NCBI RefSeq assembly: GCF_048544455.1
Contig: NC_133534.1
Coordinates: 222,918,292 to 222,982,291 of the forward strand
Reading direction: 5' to 3'
DNA length: 64,000 nucleotides
From: Silene latifolia
Lineage: Eukaryota > Streptophyta > Magnoliopsida > Caryophyllales > Caryophyllaceae
Numbering within the stretch: the stretch's first letter is position 1; the number at the start of each line of letters is the position of its first letter. The notes beneath the pieces were generated by a model. The model did no database searches. It had not been told where the DNA came from and worked only from the letters and a program-made list of their open reading frames with translations. The position numbers and the translations under genes were made by a program. Shown one piece after another: positions 23,490 to 35,192 of this stretch.

Positions 23490-25760
23490 TCATATCAGTT
23501 TGTGGCTCTTGAACTTCGTCAAGTTCAAATTTTCTCCCACTCTGTCTTCTAGAAATAAACTCTTTTCTAGAAAGACAACTTCACGAGCCACAAACACTTT
23601 GTTCTCGTTACTATTGTAGAAGTAATATCCACAAGTTTCCTTAGGGTAGCCTACAAAAATACACTTTTCGGAACGAGGTGCAAGCTTATCGTCAGACTTG
23701 GTCTTAACATAAGCATCACAACCCCATACTTTCATGTATCGCAGATTCGGGACTTTCCCTTTCCATATCTCATATGGAGTTTTGTCAGTTGCTTTATTGG
23801 GACTTTTATTAAGTGATTGTACAGCAGATAAAATGGCAAAACCCCAGAATGACTTAGGTAATTCTGTTTGACTCATCATCGATCGAACCATATCTAATAA
23901 AGTTCGATTCCTCCTTTCAGCCACACCATTTAATTGTGGTGTGCCAGGAGGAGTTAACTGAGATACAATACCGCAGTTTATAAGGTGATCTTTAAAGTCA
24001 TTGCTTAAATATTCCCCACCACGATCTGATCGTAATGCTTTAATCTTCTTATTTAATTGGTTTTCTACTTCATTCTGAAACTCTTTGAACTTATCAAAAG
24101 CTTCACTTTTATACCTCATTAAGTAGATATATCCATATCTACTCATGTCATCGGTAAAAGTAATGAAATAGTCATAATTACCTCTAGCAGTGACTGTCAT
24201 TGGGCCACATACATCGGTGTGTATTAAACCCAATAACTCACTAGCTCGAGATCCTTTTCCTAGAAAAGGTGAACGAGTCATCTTGCCAAGAAGACAAGAT
24301 TCGCATGTACCAAATGATTCGAAATCAAAAGGTTTAATTACACCAGTCGACACTAGTCTTTTAATGCGCTTCTCGTTGATGTGTCCTAATCGACAATGCC
24401 ATAAATAAGATAGATCAGGATCACCTGTTTTGAGTCTTTTATTATCTAAATGATAAACATCGTTGCAGGTATCTAGAATATAAATTCCATTGATCGAAAT
24501 AGCTTGGCTATATACAATCCCATTAAGGGAAAAAGTACAACACTTGTCTTTAATTACAAAAGAAAACCCTTCTGTGTCTAACACAGATAAAGATATTATA
24601 TTTCTAGATAGCGTTGGTACAACATAACAATTATTTAGATGTAACTCCAACCCCGAAGCTAAACTAAGTACATAAGTTCCTACCGAGAGAATGACTACTT
24701 TAGACCCGTTTCCCATTCGGAGATCGACATCACCCTTGTTTAGCTTTCTTATGCTTTTTAGGCCCTGCAAATGATTACACAAGTGAGAACCACAACCAAT
24801 ATCTAATACCCAAGTTGTATTTGAAGCATAATTTATGTCTATCATAAAAGATTCAGTTAAGAAATTACATGTCGGCTTCACAATGCCAGCTTTTATGTCA
24901 TCCAGGTACTTTGTGCAATTACGTCTCCAATGTCCCTTGTTATTACAATAATTACAAGTATCTTTAAGAGGATTACCCTTTATGGATTTTGGCTTGGTAG
25001 AGCAATTCGCAATTGCTTTACCTTTGCCCTCCACCTGAAAGGGCTTCTTACCTGCGTTCCTCTTAAACTGCTTCTTCCCCTTCACGTTAATCGCAAGCAC
25101 ATCATTCCTCGTACTCCGACTCAATCCCATGTCCTTCTCTGCTTGCACAAGCAGAGAATGGAGCTCATGTAAACTCTTTCTCATGTTTGTCATGTTGTAA
25201 TTTACCCTAAATTGGGCAAATCCCTTGACGCGCGAGAGAGAGTGGAGCACTCGGTCCACCACTAGTTCGTCGGGGATCTTGCATCCCAACCCCTCTAAAG
25301 TTTCCACGTACTCAATCATTTTAAGTACGTGTGAACTTACAGGTTGACCATCTTTGAGGTTAGCCTCAAAGAAACGGACTGCGGTGTCATACTGAATTAT
25401 TCTCGGGGCTTGAGAAAACATAGTTGAAAGCCTCGAAAATACTTCATGTGCATCACGAAACTTGACACATTGCCTTTGTAAAGCAGGATCCATTGAAAAA
25501 ATCAAAACATTTTTTATGGCAGCGGAATCCTTTTGATAATTTGAAAAAGCCTCCCTTACATCGGCAGTGGCCCTAGTACTAGGCGAAGGGGGAGAGGGAT
25601 CGACAAGGTAACGTAATTTGCCATCACCTGCGGCAGCTAATCGAAGTTGTTCTTCCCAATCTTTAAAATTACTACCGTCGGCTTTTAATACATATTTGTC
25701 CATAAAAGAACGTAGCCATGAATCTCTAGCTATGGTGGCGGTTTCACTAGTAGAAGTCAT
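23490..25760 (-). CDS. Copia A Gag-protease-integrase open frame
   Basis: 756-residue open frame. Gag domain about 1-230; CCHC knuckle at 269-282 (CNYCNNKGHWRRNC). The protease site reads LDIGCGSHLC at 319-328: the family motif is DTGCGSH, so Thr to Ile in the active-site triad probably kills the protease. GAG-pre-integrase and HHCC zinc site at about 455-489. Integrase core with D516 (HTDVCGP), D579 (RSDRGGEY) and E615 (NGVAERRNRT). The frame ends early where RT should follow. Start at MTSTSE fits the usual Gag start. Confidence 0.9.
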   Translation of the reverse strand: MTSTSETATIARDSWLRSFMDKYVLKADGSNFKDWEEQLRLAAAGDGKLRYLVDPSPPSPSTRATADVREAFSNYQKDSAAIKNVLIFSMDPALQRQCVKFRDAHEVFSRLSTMFSQAPRIIQYDTAVRFFEANLKDGQPVSSHVLKMIEYVETLEGLGCKIPDELVVDRVLHSLSRVKGFAQFRVNYNMTNMRKSLHELHSLLVQAEKDMGLSRSTRNDVLAINVKGKKQFKRNAGKKPFQVEGKGKAIANCSTKPKSIKGNPLKDTCNYCNNKGHWRRNCTKYLDDIKAGIVKPTCNFLTESFMIDINYASNTTWVLDIGCGSHLCNHLQGLKSIRKLNKGDVDLRMGNGSKVVILSVGTYVLSLASGLELHLNNCYVVPTLSRNIISLSVLDTEGFSFVIKDKCCTFSLNGIVYSQAISINGIYILDTCNDVYHLDNKRLKTGDPDLSYLWHCRLGHINEKRIKRLVSTGVIKPFDFESFGTCESCLLGKMTRSPFLGKGSRASELLGLIHTDVCGPMTVTARGNYDYFITFTDDMSRYGYIYLMRYKSEAFDKFKEFQNEVENQLNKKIKALRSDRGGEYLSNDFKDHLINCGIVSQLTPPGTPQLNGVAERRNRTLLDMVRSMMSQTELPKSFWGFAILSAVQSLNKSPNKATDKTPYEIWKGKVPNLRYMKVWGCDAYVKTKSDDKLAPRSEKCIFVGYPKETCGYYFYNSNENKVFVAREVVFLEKSLFLEDRVGENLNLTKFKSHKLI

Positions 25761-27692
25761 CGTGATTACTACAACGGAAATAAAGGAAACATTAACATTT
25801 ATCGTCTAGAAATATTTAACTTGTGAAACTATTTAACAAGTTCCCATTTATATAATGATCTCCCACTGAATTATATAAATGATTCCAAGATCCAATTTTA
25901 TATAAACACGGGCACGGTGGACCGATTCAACCTATATTTATATAAATTTGGTGAGTCAACAACTTTGACTGATTCTACTACTAGAACTCTTGGTTGACGG
26001 ATTTTCTTAAAATCTATCTTTTAGCCCCAGAATAAATATGGGCACGGTGGACCGATTCAACCCATATCTATCCCGTTGAGTCCAACCAATTTTCACGTGT
26101 AATAACCTTTATTACCCTACTTACCCAACGTAAAAAGAGTGTACCTCGGTGATCCGAACCTACCTCTAATGAAGAAGGGATTCATAGGTGCTATTATTTG
26201 GTAAGGCTTAATCTCAATTTTAAACAAATGTGAGAGATCTTATCAAATTAATTGTCTATCACTTTTAAGTGAACTAAATTGGTGAATGCTAGACAATTAA
26301 ATCGATAACAAAAGAAATAAAACATGTAGTGACGATTTGGCATGAATGCATAAAAGAATTAAAACAAACAAGTCTTAATATGGCCACCTAGTTAATCTAA
26401 TTAACTAAAATTATTACACTTCGGAAACCAACTCCTTGGTCCCTTGAGTCTTCATAAATAGGCCTCCTTCTTTAGGATTTCGGAACGCCTTTCCGAAAAC
26501 ACCGTCTTCATGAAAACTCCGTCTTTAGATGCTTCATCTAATTACTAATAATTAAATTACATAACAATACCCTATTATACAATTTGTAATAAAATTAAAA
26601 TAAAACTATTAATTAATTACAAATTAGGCGATACGAAATCGCAATTAATTACAAAACAAGTCAATATTCCCTTACATTTCGGGAAATACCAACTTCTACC
26701 TATGGCCATATTAGGAAAAATTACATAATTATAATTCTAAAAACCATTCATCTAAATGAATAATAAAATGCATTATGTAAATATGACATGCCAAATCGTC
26801 TAACTTACCAACAACGATCATTTGAGCTTGCTTTGACGGAATTTTTACCAATAAAAATTCATAATCAATTCTTAAAACAATTTTAAGACTTACTCATCAT
26901 ACTAATCTGGTCTACTATCAAAATAATCATTCTCAACAATTATCTTGATTTTATATGGGAATTAAAACACAATTGTGACAAAAAATGATATAATAATTCA
27001 CAATTATCATATAAAATTCCATTTAATATAAAATTTATGGAAAAATAAATTTCAAAACCTATGAACATTCTGGTCTTACACCATAAATGCCATGCAAGTG
27101 AAAATTTTTGATTTTAAGATTTATTTAAAACGATTTCACAATTTAATCGGTAAATCGACAATTTTTACGATTTAATTCTAAATCAAACCATAAAAATTGA
27201 AATTACTTAAAATAAAATTTTATACATTTTGGAACAATTTACAGGAGCTAAAAATTCAGAAATTTCGAGCCCAAAATTAAAATCAATATTTATTTACAAA
27301 ATAACCATTATTTACCCATTTTTATCAAATAAAAATTAATAAACAACCTAAATTAATCACATTAATTTATAGTATCTACTTATCTCATAAATAGAACATG
27401 CATGTGGTTATTTCTAAATAAACATGCATAAAATTAACATGCAACACAATTTAATTAACTCTTAATTAATTTTAATGCATTTTTACTCAATTTTATGCCA
27501 ATTTAAGTTATAAAAAGTGGAAAAATTTAACAAAAATCAAATTTTCGTCCCATATCATCCTAAGACCAGATTATATACATGCAAGACTATATTATGTGAT
27601 AAAACGAATTTTAGTAACATAATATCAATTTTATTAATTTATCTCATAAATTGCTAAAATCGTCTTAAGACAACATGCATGTATTTAACAAT
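25761..27692 (-). other. 1.9-kb leader of Copia A, no gene seen
   Basis: AT-rich untranslated leader between PBS and gag, unusually long. It contains a direct repeat of GGGCACGGTGGACCGATTCA (about 25911 and 26041). Many short stops in all frames. Confidence 0.7.
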
Positions 27693-27704
27693 GCTCTGAT
27701 ACCA
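27693..27704 (-). promoter_or_regulatory. primer binding site of Copia A
   Basis: Minus-strand TGGTATCAGAGC, two bases from the 5' LTR. Confidence 0.9.
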
Positions 27705-27706
27705 CT

Positions 27707-28990
27707 TGCTAGTCATTTAGACCATATTAATACTCATCTTATGATATTAAAATTACAAATTAATTAACAATGGTCTAAATCTACATGCATGCAAATAAAA
27801 TGTATAAAAGATGGTGTAAAGCCATCTTAAGACAAAAGTTCCTTACATTGTTATAAGGCAAAATGGGCACAACTCAAGGACTCCTTCCTTGATATTGTTC
27901 TTGAGCTAATCCAACAAGGATGATCCTCCAACAACTCCAATTACCAAAATAGGTAATCTTCTAAGGTGGCACCCAAGATTAACCCAAATATACTACTAAA
28001 ATTAGTAACTAGTTAATTATAGTAGTAACCTTGTATGTAGTATATTTGATGTACTAATTAATATTATTACTTTGATAATATTATTAGTTAGTTTATATGT
28101 GTTTTTGTATAAAAAGATGAAGAAAAATAAGAAGCAAAAATTGGTCTAAGGAAGATTATAGAAACCGGCCAAGCACAACCAAGACCAAATTTTTACTTCA
28201 ATTTTTCAACTCTAGAAATGGAGTGTTTAGGTGGGTATATATAGCCAAATATGGGAGACAAATCTAAGTAGGATTTTCCACTTAAAAGGACAATTGGTGT
28301 CTTCTAAATAAATAGGCCAAATGGACTTATTTGAGTCCATTTCAGTTTACGACATTTGCCCCACAAATGCTTATAAGTCATATATTTAATTATCTTATAT
28401 GATTAAATATTAATTTAATTATTTAACACTTAAATAATACAAATTAACTACCAATGACTACTTAACCATTATGTAATCATAAGACCATTTTATCAACATA
28501 CAATGTGTCAATATTAACCCATTTAGCTAATTTTACAACCTCTTGTAAAATATAATAGCTAATTAATTCCACCTCAAAACATATACACATATCGTATAAA
28601 ATTAATTAATTAACAATTAATTAATAAATTCTAATCATTTATTATTTAAATATCTCATAATTAAATAATAAATCTCATTGTCCCGAGTTCGTAACCCGTC
28701 ATCAAATAATACATTTACGTGACTCATTAAAAGTCAAATAATACAAGGAATTTAATTATCTCGTATCTCATACAAACAATTAATTTATTCTATTTGGGCG
28801 TCATCCTATAGGTGTGACCTAAAGGGATCAGCTGATCACCGCCGTCACACGACAGTAATGTCAAACTCTAGTCAGCCAATCATTACCGATTAACGATGAC
28901 CAGCTGACAAATAAATAAATAAATCCCTGATATTCCTTTTACGAGATTTATTATGTAAACGCACTTATTGTGGAGGACACTACTCCAACA
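27707..28990 (-). repeat. 5' LTR of Copia A
   Basis: Second 1284-bp copy, four differences from 19728-21011. Confidence 0.95.
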
Positions 28991-28995
28991 GGATT

Positions 28996-29760
28996 CAGTG
29001 AAGGTGAGTGCTAAGGAAATATATACCAACCAAGGCTTACCTGCTATACCTTGGGAGGAGTTTCGTAGGGCTGTGAGAAAGGAGTTTGTACCGGAACATG
29101 TGAGGAGTAAGTTGAGAGAAGAGTTTGATGGTTTTAAGATGATCCGAGATGTCCGTGGTCGAGTACTACAGTCTGTTCAATGAGAAGTCTAGGTATCCGA
29201 GGACATGGGTTTGAGTGAGGAGAATTTGGCATTGAGGTTTGAAAGGGGGTTGACCACCAAGATTATGGATAAGTTACCCGTGGGGATCCTTACTGATGTT
29301 AAGGAAGCTTATGAGAGGGCTGGGAGAGCGGAGAGGTTGGTGGAGATGGCTCAGGAGAGGTCAGGTGGTGAGAAAAGAAAGTCCGAGAGCGAAGGTGGGG
29401 GCCAATCGAATCACAAGAAAGGCAACCACAATCAGTCTAAAGGATTTTCTTCTGGGTCTGGGTTTAGTCTTTGGGGCTTCCTTTGGGCGTGGCCGTGGAA
29501 GTGTGAGTAATAGTTGGGGAGTGACTTGCTATGGTTGTGGTGGTGTAGGCCACAAGATACATGAGTGCACGAGTGCACGGGATCTTTCGAGAGACTCGCA
29601 CGAGCTTCGCGAGCAATGGACCCGGGTGGATCATGGCCAAACCGGGAAGTCGAGTTACCGAGTGGAGGCAACCACAACGACGGTAATTCTTATCGAAAAC
29701 ACCGACGAACAACAACAACAATCAAGGGTCGGGTGCTAAGCCGACCGCATCAGCCAAGAT
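28996..29760 (+). pseudogene. Tekay gag of element E, 3' part
   Basis: Resumes gag after Copia A (LPAIPWEEFRRAVRKEFVPEHVRSKL, matched by the gag of M). A frameshift and stop occur near 29160-29185; later pieces are in two frames. CCHC knuckle CYGCGGVGHKIHEC at about 29526-29567. Confidence 0.82.
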
Positions 29761-29789
29761 CTTGTCCGGGGAGGTGGACAAGACCGATG

Positions 29790-30290
29790 GCAAGTTATTC
29801 ATGATGGAGAAGAAGGTGAGGAAGATGCGCACGTTATCACCGGTACATTCCTTGTTAATGGTATTCCTACCTTTGTTTTGTTCGATTCGGGGCTTCTCGT
29901 CGTTTGTGTCTTGAGTCATGTTAAACATTGGGTTTAAGAGTATATGAATCTGTTAGTGAGCAAGTTTTCATACCTTCGGGTGAGTCTGTATCGTGTGGGA
30001 GGTTGTTTAGAGATGTATCTTTGATAGTTGGGCAAGTTGATTTCCCTGTAGACTTGCTGGAGTTTCCTTTTAACGGTTTTGAGATGATAGTTGGGATGGA
30101 TTGGTTAGGAAAGTATAAAGCTAAGATAGACTGTCATCAAAAGAAAGTGTCCTTAAGAGGTCCAAAGGGTGTTAGTGTGTCTTATCGTGGGTTTCTAGTC
30201 AAACCCAAAGTTAAGTTGATTCAAATTGTTACCTTGAAGTCTTATACGAGGAAGGGATGTCCTTTGATCCCTGTGCCATGTGAGAGATGA
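29790..30290 (+). pseudogene. Tekay protease region of element E
   Basis: Active site phrase TFVLFDSG at about 29868-29892, then a frameshift; the following frame (29928-30290) has [23 protein letters not shown], matching the start of pol in M. Stops at 30290 with a shift to the RT frame. Confidence 0.8.
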
Positions 30291-32235
30291 CCGGATAGAG
30301 ATTCCGACAGTTGATGAGATACCAGTGGTGGGAGAGTTTGCAGATGTTTTTCCAGAGGAGATTCCGGGGTTGCCACCGAAGAGGGAGATAGATTTCACCG
30401 TTGAGTTGAAGCCAGGGACGGGGCCAATCTCTAAGGCACCGTACCGTATGGGTCCTAAGGAGATGGAGGAGCTTAGGAAGCAGTTGGATGATCTGATAGA
30501 GAAGGAATACATTAGACCTAGTGTATCGCTGTGGGGAGCACCAGTTCTTTTCGTGAAGAAAAAAGATGGGAGTTTGAGGTTGTGCATAAATTACAGAGAG
30601 CGGAACCGAGTGACAGTGAAGAACAAGTATCCTTTACCAAGGATAGATGACCTGTTTGATCAGTTGAGTGGTGCATCAGTCTTTTCTAAAATTGATTTGA
30701 GGTCGGGGTACCATCAGGTGAAGATTAGAGAGGTGGACATACCGAAGACAGCTTTCACGTCGAGGTATGGCCATTATGAGTACATGGTGATGTCGTTTGG
30801 GTTATCTAATGCACCGGCTGTGTTTATGGACTTGATGAACAGAATCTTCAGACAGTTTTTGGACAAGTTTGTGGTGGTGTTTATCGATGACATCTTAGTC
30901 TACTCTAAGACTAAGGAGGAGCATGAGGAGCATCTGAGGATTGTGTTGCAGACTTTGAGGGAGCATGAGTTGTATGCTAAGCTGTCCAAGTGTGAGTTCT
31001 GGTTAGAGAAAGTTGCTTTTCTGGGGCATGTGATCTCTAAGGAGGGAGTAGTTATGGATCCGGCGAAGATTGAGGCAGTGACAAAGTGGGAAGCACCAAA
31101 GAATGTTGCTGAGATCAGGAGTTTCTTGGGTTTAGCTGGATATTACAGACGGTTCGTGAAAGATTTCTCCAAGATAACTAGACCTATGACAGCTTTGATG
31201 AGGAAAGAGAACAGGTTTCGCTGGGATGAGAGTTGTGAGAAGGCGTTCCAAACATTAAAGGAGCGTTTGACCACAGCCCCTATCTTAACATTGCCTGAAG
31301 GGATCGAGAACTTTGAGGTTTATACAGATGCCTCAAAGAATGGGTTGGGATGTGTGTTGATGCAGAACGGTAAGGTGATTGCCTATGCTTCTAGGCAATT
31401 GAAGCCGTATGAGGAGAACTACCCTACTCATGATCTAGAGTTGGGTGCAGTGGTGTTTGCTCTCAAGATTTGGAGACATTACCTTTATGGGGCGACCTTT
31501 AAGGTATTTTCGGATCACAAGAGTCTCAAGTACATCTTCACTCAAAAGGAGTTGAACATGAGACAGAGGAGGTGGATGGAGCTGATTGACGATTATGACA
31601 TGGATATTATCTACCATGAAGGGAAAGCCAATGTTGTTGCAGATGCTTTGAGTAGGAAGAGTGTACACTCTCTGTGTACAGCTCTATCTTTGATGAGGTT
31701 GAGAGATGAGGTGGGGAATTTTGGGATACATATGATGCAGAGAGGGGATGCTGTGGGAGATTTGACAGTACAGCCTGATCTTTATGATGATATTCGAGGT
31801 AAACAGGCATTGGATCCTAAGATAGTTGAGTGGAGAGCTGGAGTAGAGAAAGAGACAGTGTCCCGCTTTTCTATTCATACAGATGGTAGTTTGAGGTTTG
31901 ATGGTAGGTGGTGTGTTCCTAATGATGAGGAGTTGAAAAAGACTATCATGACAGAGGCACATTGTACACCATATTCAGTACATCCAGGTGGTGACAAGCT
32001 ATACAAGGATTTGAAGAACACGTTTTGGTGGCCTGGGATGAAGAAAGAAACAGCTGAGTTTGTGGCCCTTTGTTTGACATGCCATAGGGTTAAAGGGGAA
32101 CAGCGACGACCACAAGGTAAGATTCAGTCTTTAGAGGTACCTGAGTGGAAGTGGGAATCCATTTCTATGGATTTTATCGTGGGTTTGCCAAAGAGTCAAC
32201 AGGGTAACAACATGATATGGGTGATAGTGGATTGA
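30280..32235 (+). pseudogene. Tekay RT, RNase H and N-terminal integrase of element E
   Basis: 651 codons open, ended by TGA at 32233-32235 inside the integrase (VDR to VD-stop; a CGA to TGA change). RT FIDD motif near residue 201-204, RNase [12 protein letters not shown] near 345, INT zinc site with [10 protein letters not shown], first catalytic Asp in SMDFIVGLP. Closely matches pol of M. Confidence 0.9.
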
Positions 32236-33230
32236 CTAACCAAGTCAGCTCACTTTGTACCAATGAAAGATACATGGACTAAAGCACAATTAGCTTTGGC
32301 TTATCGAAAGAATGTGCTAAAGTTACATGGAGTCCCTAAGGACATAGTGTCTGACAGAGATGCGAGATTTATCTCAAGGTTTTGGAAAGAGTTGCAGGAA
32401 TCTTTGGGAACAACTTTGAAGATGAGTACTGACTTTTCATCGACGACAGACGGTGATCTGAGAGAACAATCAAGACTCTTGAGGATATGTTGAGAGCTTG
32501 TGTGATGGATTTTGGTGGTAGCTGGGAGCAGAGGTTGGACTTGATAGAGTTTTCTTACAACAACAGCTATCACACCAGTATTGGTATGGCACCGTTTGAG
32601 GCTTTGTATGGGAGGAGATGTAGGAGTCCAATCTGTTGGGACGACAGTGCTGAGGCAGTGGTTTTAGGACCAGAGATGGTGCATGAGATGGTGGAATAGA
32701 TTAAGATGATCAGGGAAAGGATGAGAGCAGCTCAGGACAGGCAAAAGAGTTATGCAGATCTACATCGCCGGGATATAGAGTTTCAAGTTGGGGACAAGGT
32801 TCTTTTGAAAGTTTCTCCTATGCGCGGAGTTATGAGATTTGGGAAGAAAGGCAAGCTAAGTCAGAAGTTTATAGGGCCTTATGAGATCTTAGAGCGAGTT
32901 GGGGAAGTTGCTTATCGTCTGGCTTTACCAGCTGCGTTAGAGAGAGTGCATAATGTGTTTCATGTATCGCAGCTGCGGAAGTATGTGAGTGACCCGTCAC
33001 ATGTGTTAGAGGCAGAGAGCTTAGAGCTAGATGAGTCCTTATCATATCTTGAGGTGCCTAAACAGATTCTAGACCAAAAGGTTAGAAAGACTAGGGGTGG
33101 TGAGACAGTTTTGCTCAAAATCCTTTGGTCTAACCACGAGACCGAGGAAGCTACATGGGAGCCAGAGGAAGCTATGAAAGAGCGTTACCCTTTCCTCTTT
33201 GATCAGGTATGTATGGTTACGGGGACGTAA
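32236..33230 (+). pseudogene. Tekay integrase C-terminus and chromodomain of element E
   Basis: Second catalytic Asp in [11 protein letters not shown]; the glutamate region near 32440-32470 is damaged by an indel (frame change at about 32465) and a TAG at 32697-32699. Then [19 protein letters not shown] and a chromodomain ([20 protein letters not shown]) to the stop at 33230. Confidence 0.88.
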
Positions 33231-33465
33231 CCTTATTTCTTTTAGGGGGGTAGGAGATGATCGCGAGCAGTTTTTAAGGTTTTTAAGAGTTTTTTTTTAT
33301 ACCTTTCTTAGTATGTTGTGTCAATATGGTTGTCGGGATGAGTTGGGTTAGTATCATGTTTTATGTTGAATTTTGTTTTGGTTGTGAGTCGGGAATATAT
33401 GGGAGTACCTTTGTTTAGTAGTGGTTTGAACTTCGGGGACGAAATTCCTTTTAAGGAGGGAAGAC
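33231..33465 (+). other. 3' untranslated part and PPT of element E
   Basis: Non-coding. The polypurine tract TTTTAAGGAGGGAAGAC (33449-33465) abuts the 3' LTR. Confidence 0.8.
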
Positions 33466-34801
33466 TGTAATACTCCGTATTTATAAGTCTTGGGGTACTC
33501 TATCGAGTAGGCCTTACTCTGTCGAGTAAGGGTAAGTTGCGAAATAAAATAGTTTCGACTGTTGGGTACTCGATCGAGTAGCTGGGGTACTCGATCGAGT
33601 AAGGGGGTACTCGATCGAGTACCTTGGGTACTCGATCGAGTGTCCGGTTTTACGGGAAGTTTTCTCGGGTTTTGTTAATTATGCGATTAAGGTATTTAAG
33701 CATCGTCGTCATTATTCTAAATCACTTTTCAAAAACCTAAATCCCTGTTTAAGAGAGAAAGCAACCAGTTCATCTTCCTAATCGCATTCTTAGCAATTCC
33801 CGGAGTTCAGACGGTCAGTTCTTGTCGTTATTCGTATCGTTGAGTTCCTTGCGTCGAGGGTAAGATCTATGTACCCTTTTTACTGTTTTTCCCCTGATTT
33901 GGTTAAACCCTAATTTAGAGATTGGGGGTTTTTGTGTGTAGTATATGATGTGTAGCCTCTATGTGTTATATGATAGGAGGAGGGTTCGTAGAAGAGGCTT
34001 TTTGATACAGCTGTTGATACCGTCTGACTGTTGTACTTTCCAGGTAGGATTTCCTACTCAGTATTAGTCCCATAATGGGATATTGGTGATGTGTGGTATT
34101 TGGTTGTTTGATATAATGATTGTACTGTGTTTGTGGTTGTGATTGCGGTTGATGGTTCTCGAGATGCGTTCTCGGCTGAGTGGGGTCACTTGCGGGAGTG
34201 ACTTCACGCCCTAGTTTCGCCCTTCCTGGAACCCGCCACGGAAGGGGATGTGCACATTAATGGACAGGGTTATCGCTCACTATGTGGAGCGGGGATTTGG
34301 TGGGTACGGCTGCGGTCCCCCACTGGCAGGGCTGGTCCAGTGGACAGTCAGGATTGAGATGATGGGAATTGGTGGTGTGTGTGTGTGTGTGTGTGTGTGA
34401 GTTAAGTCATCTGTTTATCTTATTATTGTTATACATGTTGATTGTGTGATTAAGATCGACCCGGTGTTGTTTTGTAAACTGTGGTGATCCATTCGGGGAT
34501 GGTGAGCAGATATTGAGCAGGTATTGAGATGAGTCTTGGGATATTTGGGATGCCACGACATGATGATAGGAGTCTTCCATTGTAGCCTTTAGTTTATTTA
34601 CATTTCAGTTAGACAGTCAGTTTGAAATCATGTAACGTACTTTTGGTTTGGTTTTGAGGATTGTATCTATTCACTAAATTATTTATAATAAACATTGTTT
34701 CTTTATTGTTGTTTGATTATCATTGCCTCGGGTAACCGAGATGGTAATGTCTTCATACCTGAGTGGTCCTGGTAAGGCACTTGGAGTATGGGGGTGTTAC
34801 A
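33466..34801 (+). repeat. 3' LTR of element E
   Basis: 1336 bp, about 2% different from the 5' LTR. Palindromes at 33496-33641, hairpin block 34220-34246, (GT)n at about 34374-34399. Confidence 0.95.
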
Positions 34802-34806
34802 ACCGC

Positions 34807-35192
34807 AGCAGCACCCTTTTCCGTGCTACCCCTACCTCGACACCCCAGATATGCGTTCGAGCTACTTGGCGGAGAGAGTGTCATCTACTTTGACACTCCG
34901 GAATATGCATGAGATGGCGTACACTCAGGGGATAGGGACCGAGGGACCACATCCAGTGTGGTGGAGTGGAGTCGGGGACTATAGTGGGGTTTTCCACTCT
35001 TACGGGGTGGATCAGTCAGCTTGGGGGACACCTCAGTCCTTTGCTTTTGGCGACTTGACCCCATGGTATGTGAGTCCTGGAGCTGGAGCGGGGGTTGATG
35101 CGGGTATTGGGTCATCGGGAGCGGGCACATCGGGAGGCGATGGTGGCGGAGATGAGGTGATGGAGGAGGAGCAGCAGCAGCAGCAGGAGTGA
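34807..35192 (+). pseudogene. ATHILA ORF1-like protein, segment 3 of 3
   Basis: Continues segment 2 in frame after element E and one copy of ACCGC. It encodes a Gln/Pro start, a Tyr/Trp-rich middle (GVGDYSGVF, DLTPWYVS), then a Gly-rich stretch and an acidic/poly-Gln end (EEEQQQQQE). The natural stop is TGA 35190-35192. I do not know a function for this tail. Confidence 0.7.

Larger units (their letters stand above)
19728..28990 (-). mobile_element. young Angela-like Copia, element A
   Basis: 9263-bp Copia on the minus strand. LTRs 19728-21011 and 27707-28990 (1284 bp each) differ at only four positions by eye: 19981/27960, 20291/28270, 20314/28293, 20422/28401. TSD GGATT (19723-19727 and 28991-28995). 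PBS 27693-27704, PPT at 21012. Long LTRs and the Gag-protease sequence style suggest the Angela lineage; this is by recognition, not by a tree. Despite the recent insertion the coding part is already frameshifted and the protease motif altered. Confidence 0.95.
17239..34801 (+). mobile_element. Tekay/Del chromovirus, element E, split by Copia A
   Basis: Plus-strand Ty3-gypsy element with LTRs 17239-18572 and 33466-34801 and perfect TSD ACCGC (17234-17238 and 34802-34806). Gag is split at 19727/28991 by Copia A; without A the element is about 8.3 kb, normal for Tekay. LTRs differ at roughly 2% by eye including small indels. Coding has several frameshifts and stops, so it is dead. Confidence 0.96.
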
